Source: Amphibalanus amphitrite (lineage: Eukaryota; Arthropoda; Thecostraca; Balanomorpha; Balanidae). From it: DNA of 64,000 bases. The notes below the pieces were generated by a model. That model had not been told where the DNA came from, ran no database searches, and saw nothing but the letters and a program-made list of their open reading frames with translations. A program made the translations under genes and the position numbers. The stretch is from NCBI RefSeq assembly GCF_019059575.1, contig NW_024881504.1:2356001-2420000 (forward strand), given 5' to 3'. This document shows positions 32,676 to 43,588 of the stretch, piece after piece (position 1 is the first letter of the stretch; the number at the start of each line of letters is the position of its first letter).

Positions 32676-34664
32676 CTACATGCCGCATTTACACTTTTCC
32701 CCATTTACACGCAGACCGGCCTCTGCCAAGCGTCCCAACACGGTCCGGAGGGCGGAGTTATGACTCTCCTCGTCGGAGCCAGCCACAACCAAATCGTCCA
32801 AGAACACTCCCACTCCCGGGATACCACCCAGCAGAGTCTCTATCGTGCGTTGAAATAGTGACACGGCCGACGCGTAGCCAAAACTCAGACGCCGTGGCCT
32901 CAGTAACCCCCTGGGGGTATTTACTGTCAGATACTCTCGAGATCTCTCGTCTAACACAAGCTGGTTGTACGCGCTCTTTAGGTCCAACTTTGAAAACACA
33001 GTGCAGCCACACAGCTTTGAAAACAACTCCTCGACCCGCGGTAGGGGATATTGTTCTACTTTCGCTGCGCGATTTACTGTGAGCCGATAGTCCCCACAAA
33101 TTCGGATCCCCCCTTCCGCTTTGGGGACCACCACCGGCGGAGCAGCCCACTTACTGTGACGTACCGGCTCCCACAGTCCAAGTTGAACCTGCTTCTCCAG
33201 CTCCTTGTCGACAGCTTCCCGGTAAGCCAGCGGGACAGTGCGCGGCTTAAAGAAGCGCGGCTGCACGTCCGGGTCGACATCGATGGTGACCTCACCGCCC
33301 CGGTAGCACCCCAGCTCGTCCCGGAACACCTCCGGGAACTCCTCCAGTATGGGCTGCACCGAACACGGCGGCGCCACGCGACACACTGAGGGCCAGTCAA
33401 GCCGGATGTGACTGAGCCAGTTACGGCCAAACAGGCATGGCCCGCTCCCCTTCACCACGATCAGTGGCAGGCGTGTCGTATTCCCGCCGTACTCCACGCT
33501 CACCATCGCCTGCCCCCGCACGGACAGCAACTCACCGCTGTAAGTCTTAAGCGACACACCGCACGGCTCCAGGGCTGGTCCTCCGTCGGGCCACAGGTGT
33601 CGAAACACCGCGTCGGAGCACACGGAGAGCGCGGCTCCCGTGTCCAGCTCCATATCCACCGCGCGGCCGTCTAGGCCCACTCTCACCATCAGCGGCGGCC
33701 GCCGCTCGCACACACCTGGCCGCACACTGAACAAGGCATATGCCTCATCGCACATCTCACTACTCTCGGGGGCCGGCACCTCCCGGCGCGGCCGCGGTAG
33801 CACGTCACTCGAGTCCTCCTCCGTCGGTGCCGCCGCAGCTGACGTCTCCCCATCGGCTGACAACTGGCGCAGATGCTGCTGGCTCCATCTCCCGCAAGCA
33901 GCTCTGATGTGGCCCCGCCTTCCGCAGGCAAAGCAGAACTTCCCGCGAAACGGGCATGACGCTGCAGAGTGGCGCTTCAGGCAGCGGCTGCACTCCTCCC
34001 GCGCTGGAAACCCCGATGCTGATGCAGCAGGCGGCGGCCGCGGCGGCCGGGCACCGCCGCCGGGACCACCAGCGCGCCCCTGCAGCCGGTGCACCGCCGG
34101 CTCAGAAGAGACGCCACCCGAGGCCTGACCGCTGAGCTCCGCAGCGCTGGCAGCTGCCGACTCATGTGCCTGAGCAAGTTCCAGTGCTTTGTTGAGCGTC
34201 AACTTACTCTCGCTGAGAAGACGTGACTGCAACCGTTCGTGGTTAATACCACACACGAGTCGGTCGCGCAGCATTTCCTCCAAAACGTTCGCTGCAAACT
34301 GGCATGGCTTGGCCAGCTTGCGTAGCCGGGCCAAAAATGTGCTCACACTCTCCTGATCGGACCGCTGACACGTGTGAAAACGATAACGGGCCACAATCAC
34401 TGATGTTTGCGGCTCATAATGAGTTACCAGCGTTTTCACTAGATCTTCGTAAGTGCACTCACTCACATTTGCTGGTGCAATCAAGTCTTCAAGAAGACCG
34501 AAAAATCTGGCTCCCACCACGCTCAGAAATACGGCACGCCCCTTGTCTTCCTGAGCTGCACCGGTGATACCGTTGGCTATAAAATATTGCTCTAGCCGTC
34601 TTCAATAGGCTCCGAAAGACTCCAAATTCGAGTCAAACTCGGGTGCCTTGCCCACACACGCCAT
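32676..34664 (-). pseudogene. Gypsy gag-pol frame, stop-containing and truncated
   Basis: ATG at 34662-34664 opens a gag frame interrupted by TGA at 34602-34604 and then open to 32676. Domains in order: retrotransposon gag (to about 34190); two zinc knuckles (plus coordinates about 33895-33990); protease DTGA near 33631-33645 with LFGRNWLSHI; RT with palm motif FLDD at 32793-32804. The frame ends shortly after the palm, in unrelated sequence. The stop and the missing pol half make it inactive. Confidence 0.88.
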
Positions 34665-34684
34665 GACCGCGCGTGGCTCGCACG

Positions 34685-34697
34685 TCCCTCGTCGCCA
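34685..34697 (-). other. Candidate primer-binding site of second gypsy
   Basis: On the minus strand TGGCGACGAGGGAC lies one base after the LTR end, matching TGGCGACGAGG at 1250. Confidence 0.7.
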
Positions 34698-34698
34698 A

Positions 34699-34870
34699 TG
34701 TTGAAACTCGGCGTTCCCGTTCTAGACTGATTGTATTGGCGGCCGCAGACACGACACGGGCAAGGCCAGGGGCGGCCTGAGGCGATATGGCACCGGCCCG
34801 GTGCACCTGGGCGGTCGCCCGGCCGGTTCGGGTGCACCAGCATGGCGCACCCCAGCAGCGCATACGGTCA
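34699..34870 (-). repeat. Putative 5' LTR of second gypsy
   Basis: Minus-strand sequence ending ...TTTCAACA directly before the primer-binding site. The outer edge is uncertain (TG candidates at 34857 and 34870) because no second LTR exists for comparison. Confidence 0.55.
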
Positions 34871-35827
34871 CTTTACTACACCGCATACCTGCTAAGTGGT
34901 TTCGACAGGTTTTGGTGATACTTCTATACGATTGTTTTGTCCATAATTTCCGAACAAAGACTGCGCTACTGCTGTGGATAAAGCTTTAAAGGAAATTTAT
35001 ACATCAAAACTCCTTACTTCAAAAAGAATCGCGTCTGAAAACATCAACTCAGAATGGCACTACAAGTGGATATCCGAGGAACATAATACATAAATGAATT
35101 GCCACGACATGAGAACAAGAATAAGGTATAATATTCCTAGTGATTAAACGTGAATTTTCCAGTGTTCTTGCAAGAATCTTTGCTTTATTTATGTAATCGT
35201 ACTTTGTTGATACCCTATGGCTAAACTTCGTGAAATACATTATATTTTCCATATTTTACATGTTCGTTTCGAGGAAAGGACTACAAACTTTTGTACAAAA
35301 TATTTCAAAACCATTGATAAGCAGAGCAGTTATTGTTTACCAAAAAATGTTAGTTTTCTAATTTTACGAGGCAAATATCATGCAATACCTAATGATGTCA
35401 TTTATACATTCCCTGTCAATTAAACCTCTGGACTAATGCGATCAATGCGATAAACCAGGGGGCGTCGAAGTCTAGTTCCTACCAAACTGGCACTCCCATG
35501 CCTACGTCACCACGAGGACGCCCGAGGGCATTTACATGTTGAAGATAGGGAAATTGCCATAGTTTAGAGCCGCCTGGAGGGCAACCTTGAGATAGCTGAT
35601 AATGTAAATGCGTGCCAATATGATCATCAATATGTTATTTATCCAAATCCAGGGCCAATTAATCGATATCTTGTCACGTTTTCCAGTGGTGATGCGCTAA
35701 CTTTCGTGGATCTTGCTGCCAATAAGGGTGTTTCATAGTGCGATTCAGCCGCATTATCGACTTTAATGCCATAAACCGCCACGGAACATATGATTTGCAG
35801 CTCCCTGGCGTGATAGCTGCCAGTAGG
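34871..35827. other. Harbinger-like interior, AT-rich
   Basis: No gene recognised; several 60-80-codon frames lack motifs. Confidence 0.4.
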
Positions 35828-36190
35828 GCTCCGGAGTCGGAGTCATGAAGTCGGTCGGAGTTGACAGTTCTGACCTGAGTCATCGAGTCGGAGTCAGAGT
35901 CGATTTTAAAAGCTGGAGTCTGAGTCAGTCACCGAAATTCGATCCCCTCCGCAAACCTTTCAGGGTTCCGTTATTCCGTAATCGGAGTTGTAGTCGGTCC
36001 GAGTCGACAGTTCTGACCAGAGTCAGAGTCAGAGTCGATTTTGAAAGCCAGAGTCGGAGTCGGAGTCACCAAAAATCCATTGCCTCCGCAGACCTGCTAG
36101 GGCTGTGGAGTCGGAGTCGGTCAGAGCCGACATTTGAAATCAAAGTCAGAGTTGATTTTTGAAAGTCTGAGTCAGAGTCGGAGTCATCGA
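35828..36190. repeat. GGAGTCGGAGTC-type degenerate repeat
   Basis: Clusters of GAGTCGGAGTC and GAGTCAGAGTC separated by AGTTCTGACC and CCTCCGCA phrases, arranged as about three units of roughly 130 bp. The same vocabulary recurs at 57455-57700 inside another transposon, so this is a dispersed repeat family. Confidence 0.7.
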
Positions 36191-37480
36191 GAAACCCATG
36201 GACGATCCGCAGTGCCATGCAGTAAGTGCGCTGACGATCGATGCCCTGAATTGCCTATGATTTATGAATTGAATGAATAGATGGCAATTAATTAGGTACC
36301 TTCTATTATTCATCCCTTCCCACTTGGAGGACTTACTTTCAGTAGAGAAAGACGCATTATTTGTTTGTTTATTTATTGACAAATATTTTTTGAGCAGTTA
36401 GGGATACAGACACAAAACACAATGATAGCACCTCGCTGGTGCAAATCATTGCTAACCTACATAGATGTTGAAATGTGTTGCCATTGAAGAATCTACTGAT
36501 TTTCCTGGCGACTCTCGTTTTCAAGTAACTACTGGTCTTGTAAGATCTCTTGATTGATCACCGTCTGACGTCTAGTTCCAAGGTTTTCTGAAAGCTAATC
36601 AAACGTTCCCATGGCTGCTCGATGGCATGGCGCTTGCTGGTTCTGGGTTCTTAATTTGTGGTTCTTGCATCTGATCCTGTTGCTTCATGTTCCATCACAT
36701 CACATTAAATTTCTTATGGAACAGACACTTCTACCTTTTATTTCACTATCAGTCGACTTGCATTTACCCATGTGGCCTGCTGGCCCTTTTATTTCCACGA
36801 CAGAATCTACCAATTATTGAAAAAGCCTCGGATAAAAAAGCAAGAAAAGTATGTCAAGTTAAATAATTGCGACAGTCCTAAAAAACCAGAAAAAAATATC
36901 AAAAAGCCTACCCATCTCACTTCCCTCACTTCATAACAAAACAAAAACCACGCAGCAAAACATCCGAAAGAGTCCTTAGCAACGCCTTAGCAACGCACTT
37001 GTCTGAAGTGCGCAATATGTGTCACATCTGGAAAATTTAGTAGCTACTTGATTATTGAACTAGAGTTGGACTATATAAGCTAGGCTTTTATATATAAAAT
37101 AAGTGTTTGCTTATCGAATTTATAGCAACTGGTTGCTTAACTTCGAAATAATGATTTATTACAGAAAAAGCTTGTTTGCGACATATTTGTAAAGAAACAA
37201 CTGAAATAGCTTTGACTCGTACGCTATTCTAGTACATTTTTGGTAGAAAACTTCGTCCAACCTTATGTTTTAGGGCCTTGCGATAAACTATAATTTAGAG
37301 GTCATTGCCCTGGGCAGTAAACCCGGACAGTAAACTTGTGTTTCCTGCCCGGCCTATCAAATAACATGGCATTTTGAACACCTACAATTTCTTGGTCATA
37401 GTTTTACTGCCCGGCTCGTGCTGTGCTTAAGACATACCCCGGCATGTAGGAATTAATTTTCAAGAAACCCGAAAATGAAA
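36191..37480. other. Harbinger-like right interior
   Basis: AT-rich, no gene recognised. A CCCGGACAGTAAAC-type stretch lies near 37310-37435. The short frame at 36611-36820 is leucine-rich without homology I can name. Confidence 0.4.
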
Positions 37481-37523
37481 AACTCGCAACCCGCATGCGA
37501 GGTCCAGTGTGGGGCGGCCTTTA

Positions 37524-37826
37524 GGGGATCCAGTGGAAACCGATTTCGACGCAAAACATTTAACTAAGGCAATTGCTCTCAAAAGCTGTTTTTTTTTTAG
37601 CTAGCTCCAATGTCTGCATGAGAGGACTCAGAATACACTGTGCTATCATCCTATCAAAATGCTATCTCAGATTTTCAAATGTATTACATTTCAAAATTTA
37701 TATTTTATCTTTCTTTCCATTTTTTTTTTACTTGTCGAAAAAAAAAAACAGAATGCATGTGATAGAACACATACCCATGATATATACGAACAAGTTGAAG
37801 CCAGATATCTTTGAAAAATAGCCAAG
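37524..37826. other. Unassigned, A/T runs
   Basis: Poly-T at 37590 and 37723, poly-A at 37740. No gene or ends seen. Confidence 0.4.
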
Positions 37827-38834
37827 TTAACCCGCGCACCGACGGGGGTCTGCGCCAACTTAGTACCGACGGGGGGGGGCGGATGACCGCCCCCCCCCTG
37901 AGATCTCGAGAACGAAGCAAGATAGCGACAAGCGGTAAACGGCATCGGATACGCACGGACAAGGTCTACAATTTTTACACAGGTCATTTTCAGGTCAGGT
38001 CAAAGATGACGTCACAGGGGTCGAAAAAGTCAAAATGGCGGCGCTAGATATGGAGAGGGTTTTTCTCGAATAACTTTCGAAGTAGTCAAGATAGGAACAA
38101 ACTAAGGGCATCATCGTGATCCTCTCGTCAATCCGCATCGAATGATATATATGTTGACCTCGAAAGGTCAAGGTCAAAGGTTGACCTCAGGTCACGTGAC
38201 CTCGAGGTCATCATGTATATCATTCGATGCGTCTTGACGAGCTGAACACAATGAGACCATCCGCGCGGCTGTATCTTGTTCCTGTAAGGAGTTATTAGCA
38301 AAAAACCTTTGGTGACCTTTGATGACGTCACATGACCTTACAGCTGCCCAACAGCAAAACAGACCTCAAGGTAGTGAAGGTTGATCGTATGTGAAGTCAT
38401 GTATGGTATATGGGGCCATTCCAACCCGTTTTAGTGGTAAAAACAGGGAGTTGATTTTTCCCCCATTGACTTATAATGGGGAGGTCGCGAAATTGACCTG
38501 ACCTTAGGTCACCGACATCAAAATTCCGAGATATACAAATTGTAGCTACTAATGACCTAATAACATCCTGCGACTTTCAAAGGCCTCCGACATCTACTGT
38601 AGCTCTGGCACGGTGACAAAGTTGCAAAAAAGTGACTTGAGGTTGGGTCATTCAAAGTGACTTGGTGACCTGACCTTAAAAGTTAGGAGGTTCAAACTTG
38701 CACACCATGTGTAAAATTGATGAGGGAATAGTCATCCCAAATTTCGCGGCGCTACGCGCCGCGGTTTTCCCGCTATCCGCGAAAAACCTCAGGGGGGGGG
38801 CGGATATCCGCCCCCCCGTCGGTGCGCGGGTTAA
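37827..38834 (-). mobile_element. TTAA element, subfamily F5, full copy, minus
   Basis: TTAA at 37827-37830 and 38831-38834; ends CCCGCGCACCGACGG and inverse. Mirrored words: CGGATGACCG (about 37871) and CGGATATCCG (about 38801). Same length and content as 21554-22565 in reverse, including AGGTCACGTGACCT (about 38191-38204) and the CGGCGCTACGCGCCG hairpin. Confidence 0.9.
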
Positions 38835-39096
38835 ACGCATTAGGTATAGCAAAAATTTAACTATTATAATTTTCTTCAAATCAATATTTCAGTACGTATT
38901 TGACACTGTACAGCAGTAAACCTTCGCCCCAGTGGGGGGGGGGCATATGTTACCACCCTGTCGCGTTTTTCGCGTGTGAATAAAAAACCGCGGCGCGTAG
39001 CGCCGCGCCACTTAGATTTGTTTTTCGCACATCAATTTTGAACAATGTGTGAAATTTTTGACCCCAGGTCATGTCAGGTCAGGTCACCAGGTCAAG

Positions 39097-39978
39097 TTAA
39101 CCCTATTAGTGGCAGGGGGGGGGTTGTTTTTATCCACCCCTCAGGTTTTTCGGGAATATCTCCGAAACCGCTGAAGCTACGATGCTGAAATTTTCTGACT
39201 TTTCCTAAAACTAAATTGGGCACATTCCCTGAAAATTTTAAGTTCATAACTTTACCAGGGGCGGCTCCAGAGCACTGGGAATTGGGGGGTCCTATTCGTG
39301 AAGCGAGTCATTTGGGCGAAGATGACGATGCTGCACCAGTTTTACGAATAGTGAATAAAAGATATCATGTGATAACATATACAGTTATTGTGCATCCTCT
39401 TTTGACACGTTTTTGCTATAATAGGCGGATCCAGGCGTTCAAAAAGGGGGGTTATGTTTTACCTCCCAACATAGGTGCCCTGACACCGCCTATGCATTAC
39501 CAATACAATTTTAGTCGTTCTCTCATAAGAAAATTATAACATAACAAGACCATTACCACCCTTTTTAGAAACAGTACCAACAAAAACCTTATTTACTATA
39601 CTTTTTGTGTACCCCCAATCTCAATGATCTGTATCCGCCTATGATTTTTGAAAATGCATATTTTTAGGATCCATGTGAATTCCTGGTTCATTCTCTATCG
39701 ATCGGCAAAAGTTGCGTTAAGATTGGTTCAGAAACCTGGCCGTGATAAACAGTCTAAAATGTATCTGCAATTTGCCCGTTTTTACCCCCCTCTATCCCCC
39801 CTATTGACATTTTTTAATTTTTATTTTTTAGAAATGTAGATCACGTTGAGCGAAATCGAATGCCGTTTGAATTTTGAAAATCGGCCCGTTAGATCTCGAG
39901 ATATCAAGGGGGGGTCGTAAACAGCCCCCCCCTGCCACTAATAGGGGGTAGCCAGGAGCCTGCCACTAATAGGGTTAA
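39097..39978. mobile_element. TTAA element, subfamily F6, nested
   Basis: TTAA at 39097-39100 then CCCTATTAGTGGCAGG; right end CCTGCCACTAATAGGG then TTAA at 39975-39978. The hairpin words are diverged (GTTGTTTTTATCC; GTCGTAAACAGCC). Few AGGTCA motifs compared with its host element; a GCGGATCCAGG region near 39425. Non-coding. Confidence 0.85.
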
Positions 39979-41013
39979 CTGACCAAGCCTAAAAAAGTTT
40001 ACAATCTTGTCCAGCCTGCAGTGTTTGTCAGAAAGGTTTTAAACTTGGTGAATTGCATGATGTTATGAGCGCCTACAATTTGTATATCTCGGATTTTTTA
40101 TATCCGTGACCTAAGGTCAGGTCACTGGAGTGACCTTTCCATTATAAGTCAATGGAGAAAAATGAAAATGCCTCTAGATCCGTGTGTACGCATAGGAACA
40201 GTCCAAATATTTCAGAATCACAATGATTTAGTCCACTCGTGATGATCAAGGTGTCATTTTTGCTGATAGCCTCTAGAAAGGTCATCCGAGGTCATTTGAG
40301 GCTACAAACAGATTTTTGCCAATAACTCTCGATTGGAAAGAGATAGAACGCTGGGGATGGTCTCATTGTGTTTGTCTTGCCGAGACGCATCGACTGATAT
40401 GCAACATGACCTTCTCCGGTCAGGTTATGACCTTGACCTGAGGTCAAATTTTCAAGTTGACCTTTCAAGGTCAAATGATAGTTCATTCAATGCGTCTCGG
40501 CGAGAGGAACACGATTCTGGCAATAGAAATGTCGTAGCTTTTTTTAGTCAAAAGTTATTGTCGAAAAACACTTTTCGTAAAAACAGCTATTTTTGGAGTT
40601 TTTGCCCTCTGGAGGCTAAACCGTTGACCTGAGGTCAATTTTGATGATGACCCTATTGAAAGACGAGTTTAAGAGCTATCGATTGCTTTTCAATGCGTTT
40701 TCTAGCTATCATAGTTCCTGAAATAAATGCATGTTTTCGGAAAAATATTATGACATTTGGCAAATTTTGACCTTTGATGACCTCCAAAGACCCCAATATT
40801 GCTCTAAGATGAAAAATGACCGAAATACTTTCAAACGTACGTATTGAGAGCTATCGATTGCTTTTCACCACGTCTTTCTAGCCCTCTTAGTTTTTGAGTT
40901 AGAGGTTGGTGGTAACATGGATTACTTATATGGATTGGAAACTCCGCCGATTTTCGCGACATCGGGTACTGCGCATGCGCAGATCGACGTACAGGAATCT
41001 CGCCAGTGCCACA

Positions 41014-41117
41014 ATGGCGGCGGACGGCAGTTCTTGGTGCGGCGCGATTAATTGCAAAAACTCGAAGAAGAAAAACCCTGATCTGTCTTTTCACCGAATC
41101 CCAAGTGATCCTGAAAG
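41014..41117 (+). CDS. THAP domain exon 1 (P-like transposase remnant)
   Basis: ATG at 41014 in a good context (CACAATGGCGG). It encodes the first half of a THAP zinc finger: Cys-9 and Cys-14 of the C2CH motif, a lysine-rich loop, then SFHRIPSDPE, the conserved hydrophobic/proline segment. It ends GAAAG|GTTACT, a plausible donor, in phase 2. THAP domains bind DNA in P and Kolobok transposases and in many host proteins. Readthrough without splicing would stop about six codons later. Confidence 0.7.
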
Positions 41118-41850
41118 GTTACTGTACATATAAGAAGTGTTTTTTAATGGAAGTTCGATCTAGCGTATGAGTAAAAAGCCTATGCATCACTGGCGTCGTT
41201 GGAGGTTTGGGCCAGTACATTGAGTTAGTCAGGAGATATACGCCTTTTTTTCCAGCATGGACCACTTCAAGAGGTTTATTATTTGTCAATCATTAGCTAT
41301 TATGCTTAGCCAATATGGCAGGACCTTGGACACTTGTCTGTAAGCATTTTTGTCAACGACAACCCCAGGCCAGCTCAGCTGACCCGCCCTGGAGGAGGTC
41401 AATCAATGCATCCCCCATCCATTAGTTTTTCCTTGCTAAGGTCATATTGCCACCCTGACTGCTGATTAACCTTGTTTTAATGGGACTACAGTCATTGAAT
41501 GACTGCTTCCCTACTTCTGCCGTGCAAAGGGAAAAGAGCATAAGTGCGGGCTTCCACACACAGGAAAGCAAAAGGGGATGCAAGTGCATGCATTCACATT
41601 TTGTTTCGGTTCATTTTTTCTGTGCCCAGCAGATTGCGCTTAAGTTTTTTTTTTTGCTTTGCACGACAGACTTGTTTGTTGTTTTAACATGTGCACAGGC
41701 ACCATCTCATTGGTCTTCAACAATGCGTTAGGATCATTCCATGCATGGAGGTCAAGGTAGAACTAGGTCACTGGGAAATAGTTAAAATGTGTCATTAAGG
41801 CAATTCTACCATATTGATGCTGCACCCCCCCCCCCCCCCTCCCCGCCAAG

Positions 41851-41942
41851 GCAATGGGTGGTAAACATGAGAAGAGAAGATATCATGAAGAACTCAACAG
41901 ACTATCTTCATGTCAACATCGGCCAACTGGGCTCTTTGAGGA
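41851..41942 (+). pseudogene. THAP domain exon 2, zinc ligands lost
   Basis: The acceptor is a long C-tract ending CCAAG at 41850; the frame joins exon 1 in phase and continues QWVVNMRREDIMKNSTDYL, the THAP region after the conserved Pro. The place where the domain normally has the last Cys and His shows Gly and Arg instead (GQLGSLR). A consensus donor GTGAGT follows at 41943. The lost ligands mean the finger should not fold. No downstream transposase exon is found before 42676. Confidence 0.6.
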
Positions 41943-42315
41943 GTGAGTATCAGATAGATGAGAAATTGGCGTTCTTTATCGTTGATCTGCCTAACCTAAT
42001 GTTCTTCTTGTCTTAGATTAGGCGGCATGCGCGCGATCCGGCCAATCGATGTCGATACGAGTGTTTGGAATTCAGATGAGTGAGGATTGGATTACTATAC
42101 CGTGTCCACGCGATCACAATCGATGTCTGTTTGAGTGTTTTGAATCACCTGTGATTTCGAAATGAATATCATGATGCCATGCGTCACATGTGTTTGTGGA
42201 TTACACGTAAATACAGAATGACATGCAATGAGTGGAACGATGTTTGAACTAACAGAACTATGGGAGCAGAACTATGGGATTGTGAACTATGGGACTCACG
42301 GGTTGTGAGTCACAA

Positions 42316-42348
42316 CAGCTCGCCGTCACAACTTGTGACGGCGAGCTG
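42316..42348. repeat. Perfect 16-bp-stem hairpin in P-like element
   Basis: CAGCTCGCCGTCACAA, one base, then its exact inverse. It is preceded by a smaller inverted pair, TTGTGAGTCACAA (42303-42315). Confidence 0.9.
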
Positions 42349-42746
42349 CGACGGCCTACTGGTGACCGTCCGAGTGTGTGAAAAGCGGAGCCTGGGGACG
42401 CCTGCCCAACCCCGGTGCACTGTCACCGCGGGGAGACAAGCTACTAAAGCCCGGTTGGTAAGTGGTATTGGACGTGCGGTGAGTATATGTTACATATTTC
42501 CATCGAAATAGTTACCGGGTCACCGCCGATCAGCGTATTCCTGCGGGCGAGCCAGCCGCCGGCCGAGCACATTCCTGTATGTCGATATTCTCGCCGCTAG
42601 ATGGCAGGCGCGCACCAATGTCGCGGCTGGTAATGGCGCACGCGGGGAGTTTCCAATCCATATATAGTTATCCATGGTGGTAACATATGCCCCCCTCCCC
42701 CCACTAGGGCGAAGTTGGCTGAGACCGCCACTGAGGCGCGGGTTAA

Positions 42747-43588
42747 CAGCACCATCGTGTTCTTGAGCTCAAACTGCATCTGATAGACACATTTTCTGTT
42801 GAAAAATGTCAACTTTAACCCGGCAGGCGGTGGGCCTCCCGGTAGAGGGCTGCAACGGCCAGCTGCAGCCGCGGCTGGCTGCAGCCCCACGGCTATGGGG
42901 CGGGGCGGCTGCAAATACCTCCAAGAACACGGCTACGGCTGTGGCCGCGGCTGTGAGATTTCAAGCTCAATCTTAAGTACTCAAATATAAAATTTTGAAT
43001 GCTAAATCTTACATTCTGATAAGTAGTCTAGCCTGTAAAAGTCATGCAAAGGATGCCCAGCGACATTGAAAGTGGTGAAACTTTTGAAAACTTGTAATGG
43101 TTTTATTGTTTGTTTGTTTGTTTGTTTATTTGCTCATCACCAACAGGTAGAGATAAAACCCGGTTACAGGTGAAGTCATGGATAGAAATAAGACAAATCT
43201 ATATAAATACACGCAACCCTTCGGGCGGACAAAAGCTCAATAAAAGCCAGCTCGTGCAGCATGGAGCCTTACAGAGGCCTTGTACACTGATATCGGAGAA
43301 CAAAAGAAGTCTAGAGATGTGTTGTCTCTTCAAAGCTCATTGAACCTCGATGGGATACGGCAGGAGGTATTGTTTTTGATCGTTGCCACTCGAGCAAACG
43401 GCACATGCCAAAGAGCTGGCGACCTGTTGCGTCTGACAGGTGTCGACAGCTGAAACTGATGTAGCAGCTGAGGACAGTCAATGTGGCCGTGAAACACACC
43501 GTAAAGGAACATCAGGTCATGTTGCATGAGACGTGATTTGATCGAGCATCATAAGTAGGGGAGCTTGCACCCTGGTACAGATGACTAA
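42747..43588. other. Unassigned interval
   Basis: A GGCTGC/GGCTGTGG-rich stretch at 42835-42957, and a TTTG run at 43105-43128 followed by GGTAGAGATAAAACCCGG, which looks like a degraded LINE 3' end. A similar GGCTGTGG stretch is at 50128-50222. No gene. Confidence 0.4.

Larger units (their letters stand above)
32676..34870 (-). mobile_element. Second Ty3/gypsy element, truncated in RT
   Basis: On the minus strand: an LTR (about 34870 to 34699), a primer-binding site, gag, protease and the first part of RT, then abrupt loss near 32676. RNase H, integrase and the 3' LTR are absent from the window. Related to but distinct from the 1125-5871 element (different gag, similar zinc knuckles, same primer-binding site). 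Confidence 0.88.
32172..37520. mobile_element. PIF/Harbinger-like element, 5.35 kb, TTA target duplication
   Basis: Left terminus AGGCCGCCCCACACTGGACC and, inverted, the same at the right (37482-37520); about 38 of 40 bp match, continuing CTCGCATGCGGGTT. Flanked by TTA at 32169-32171 and 37521-37523. A 3-bp TWA duplication and GGCC-type ends are hallmarks of the PIF/Harbinger superfamily. No transposase or Myb-like frame remains. It carries a truncated gypsy insertion (32676-34870) and a GAGTC repeat cluster. Confidence 0.75.
40916..42676 (+). mobile_element. P-superfamily-like element, 1.76 kb, with THAP exons
   Basis: Ends CATGGATTACTTATATGG and, inverted at the right, CATGGATAACTATATATGG, both followed by ATTGGAAACTCC: about 31 bp of terminal inverted repeat with one indel. 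Flanked by GTGGTAA (40909-40915 and 42677-42683; extendable to 9 bp). An inverted subterminal CGAC.TACAGGAAT is also present (about 40985 and 42575). Terminal CATG, roughly 31-bp ends, a 7-9-bp duplication and an internal THAP domain together match the P-element superfamily. The catalytic part is missing, so this is an internally deleted copy. Confidence 0.78.
38917..42746. mobile_element. TTAA element, subfamily F7 (word GCATATG), with two nested inserts
   Basis: The left end near 38917 (TAAACCTTCGCCCCAGTGG) leads into a G-run and GCATATGTTACCACC. The right end, inverted, has TTAACCCGCGCCTCAGTGG and the same GCATATGTTACCACC. It is interrupted by an F6 element (39097-39978) and a P-like element (40916-42676). 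The remaining F7 body, 39979-40908, has AGGTCA/TGACCT motifs and the shared ATTATAAGTCAATGG block. Confidence 0.8.
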
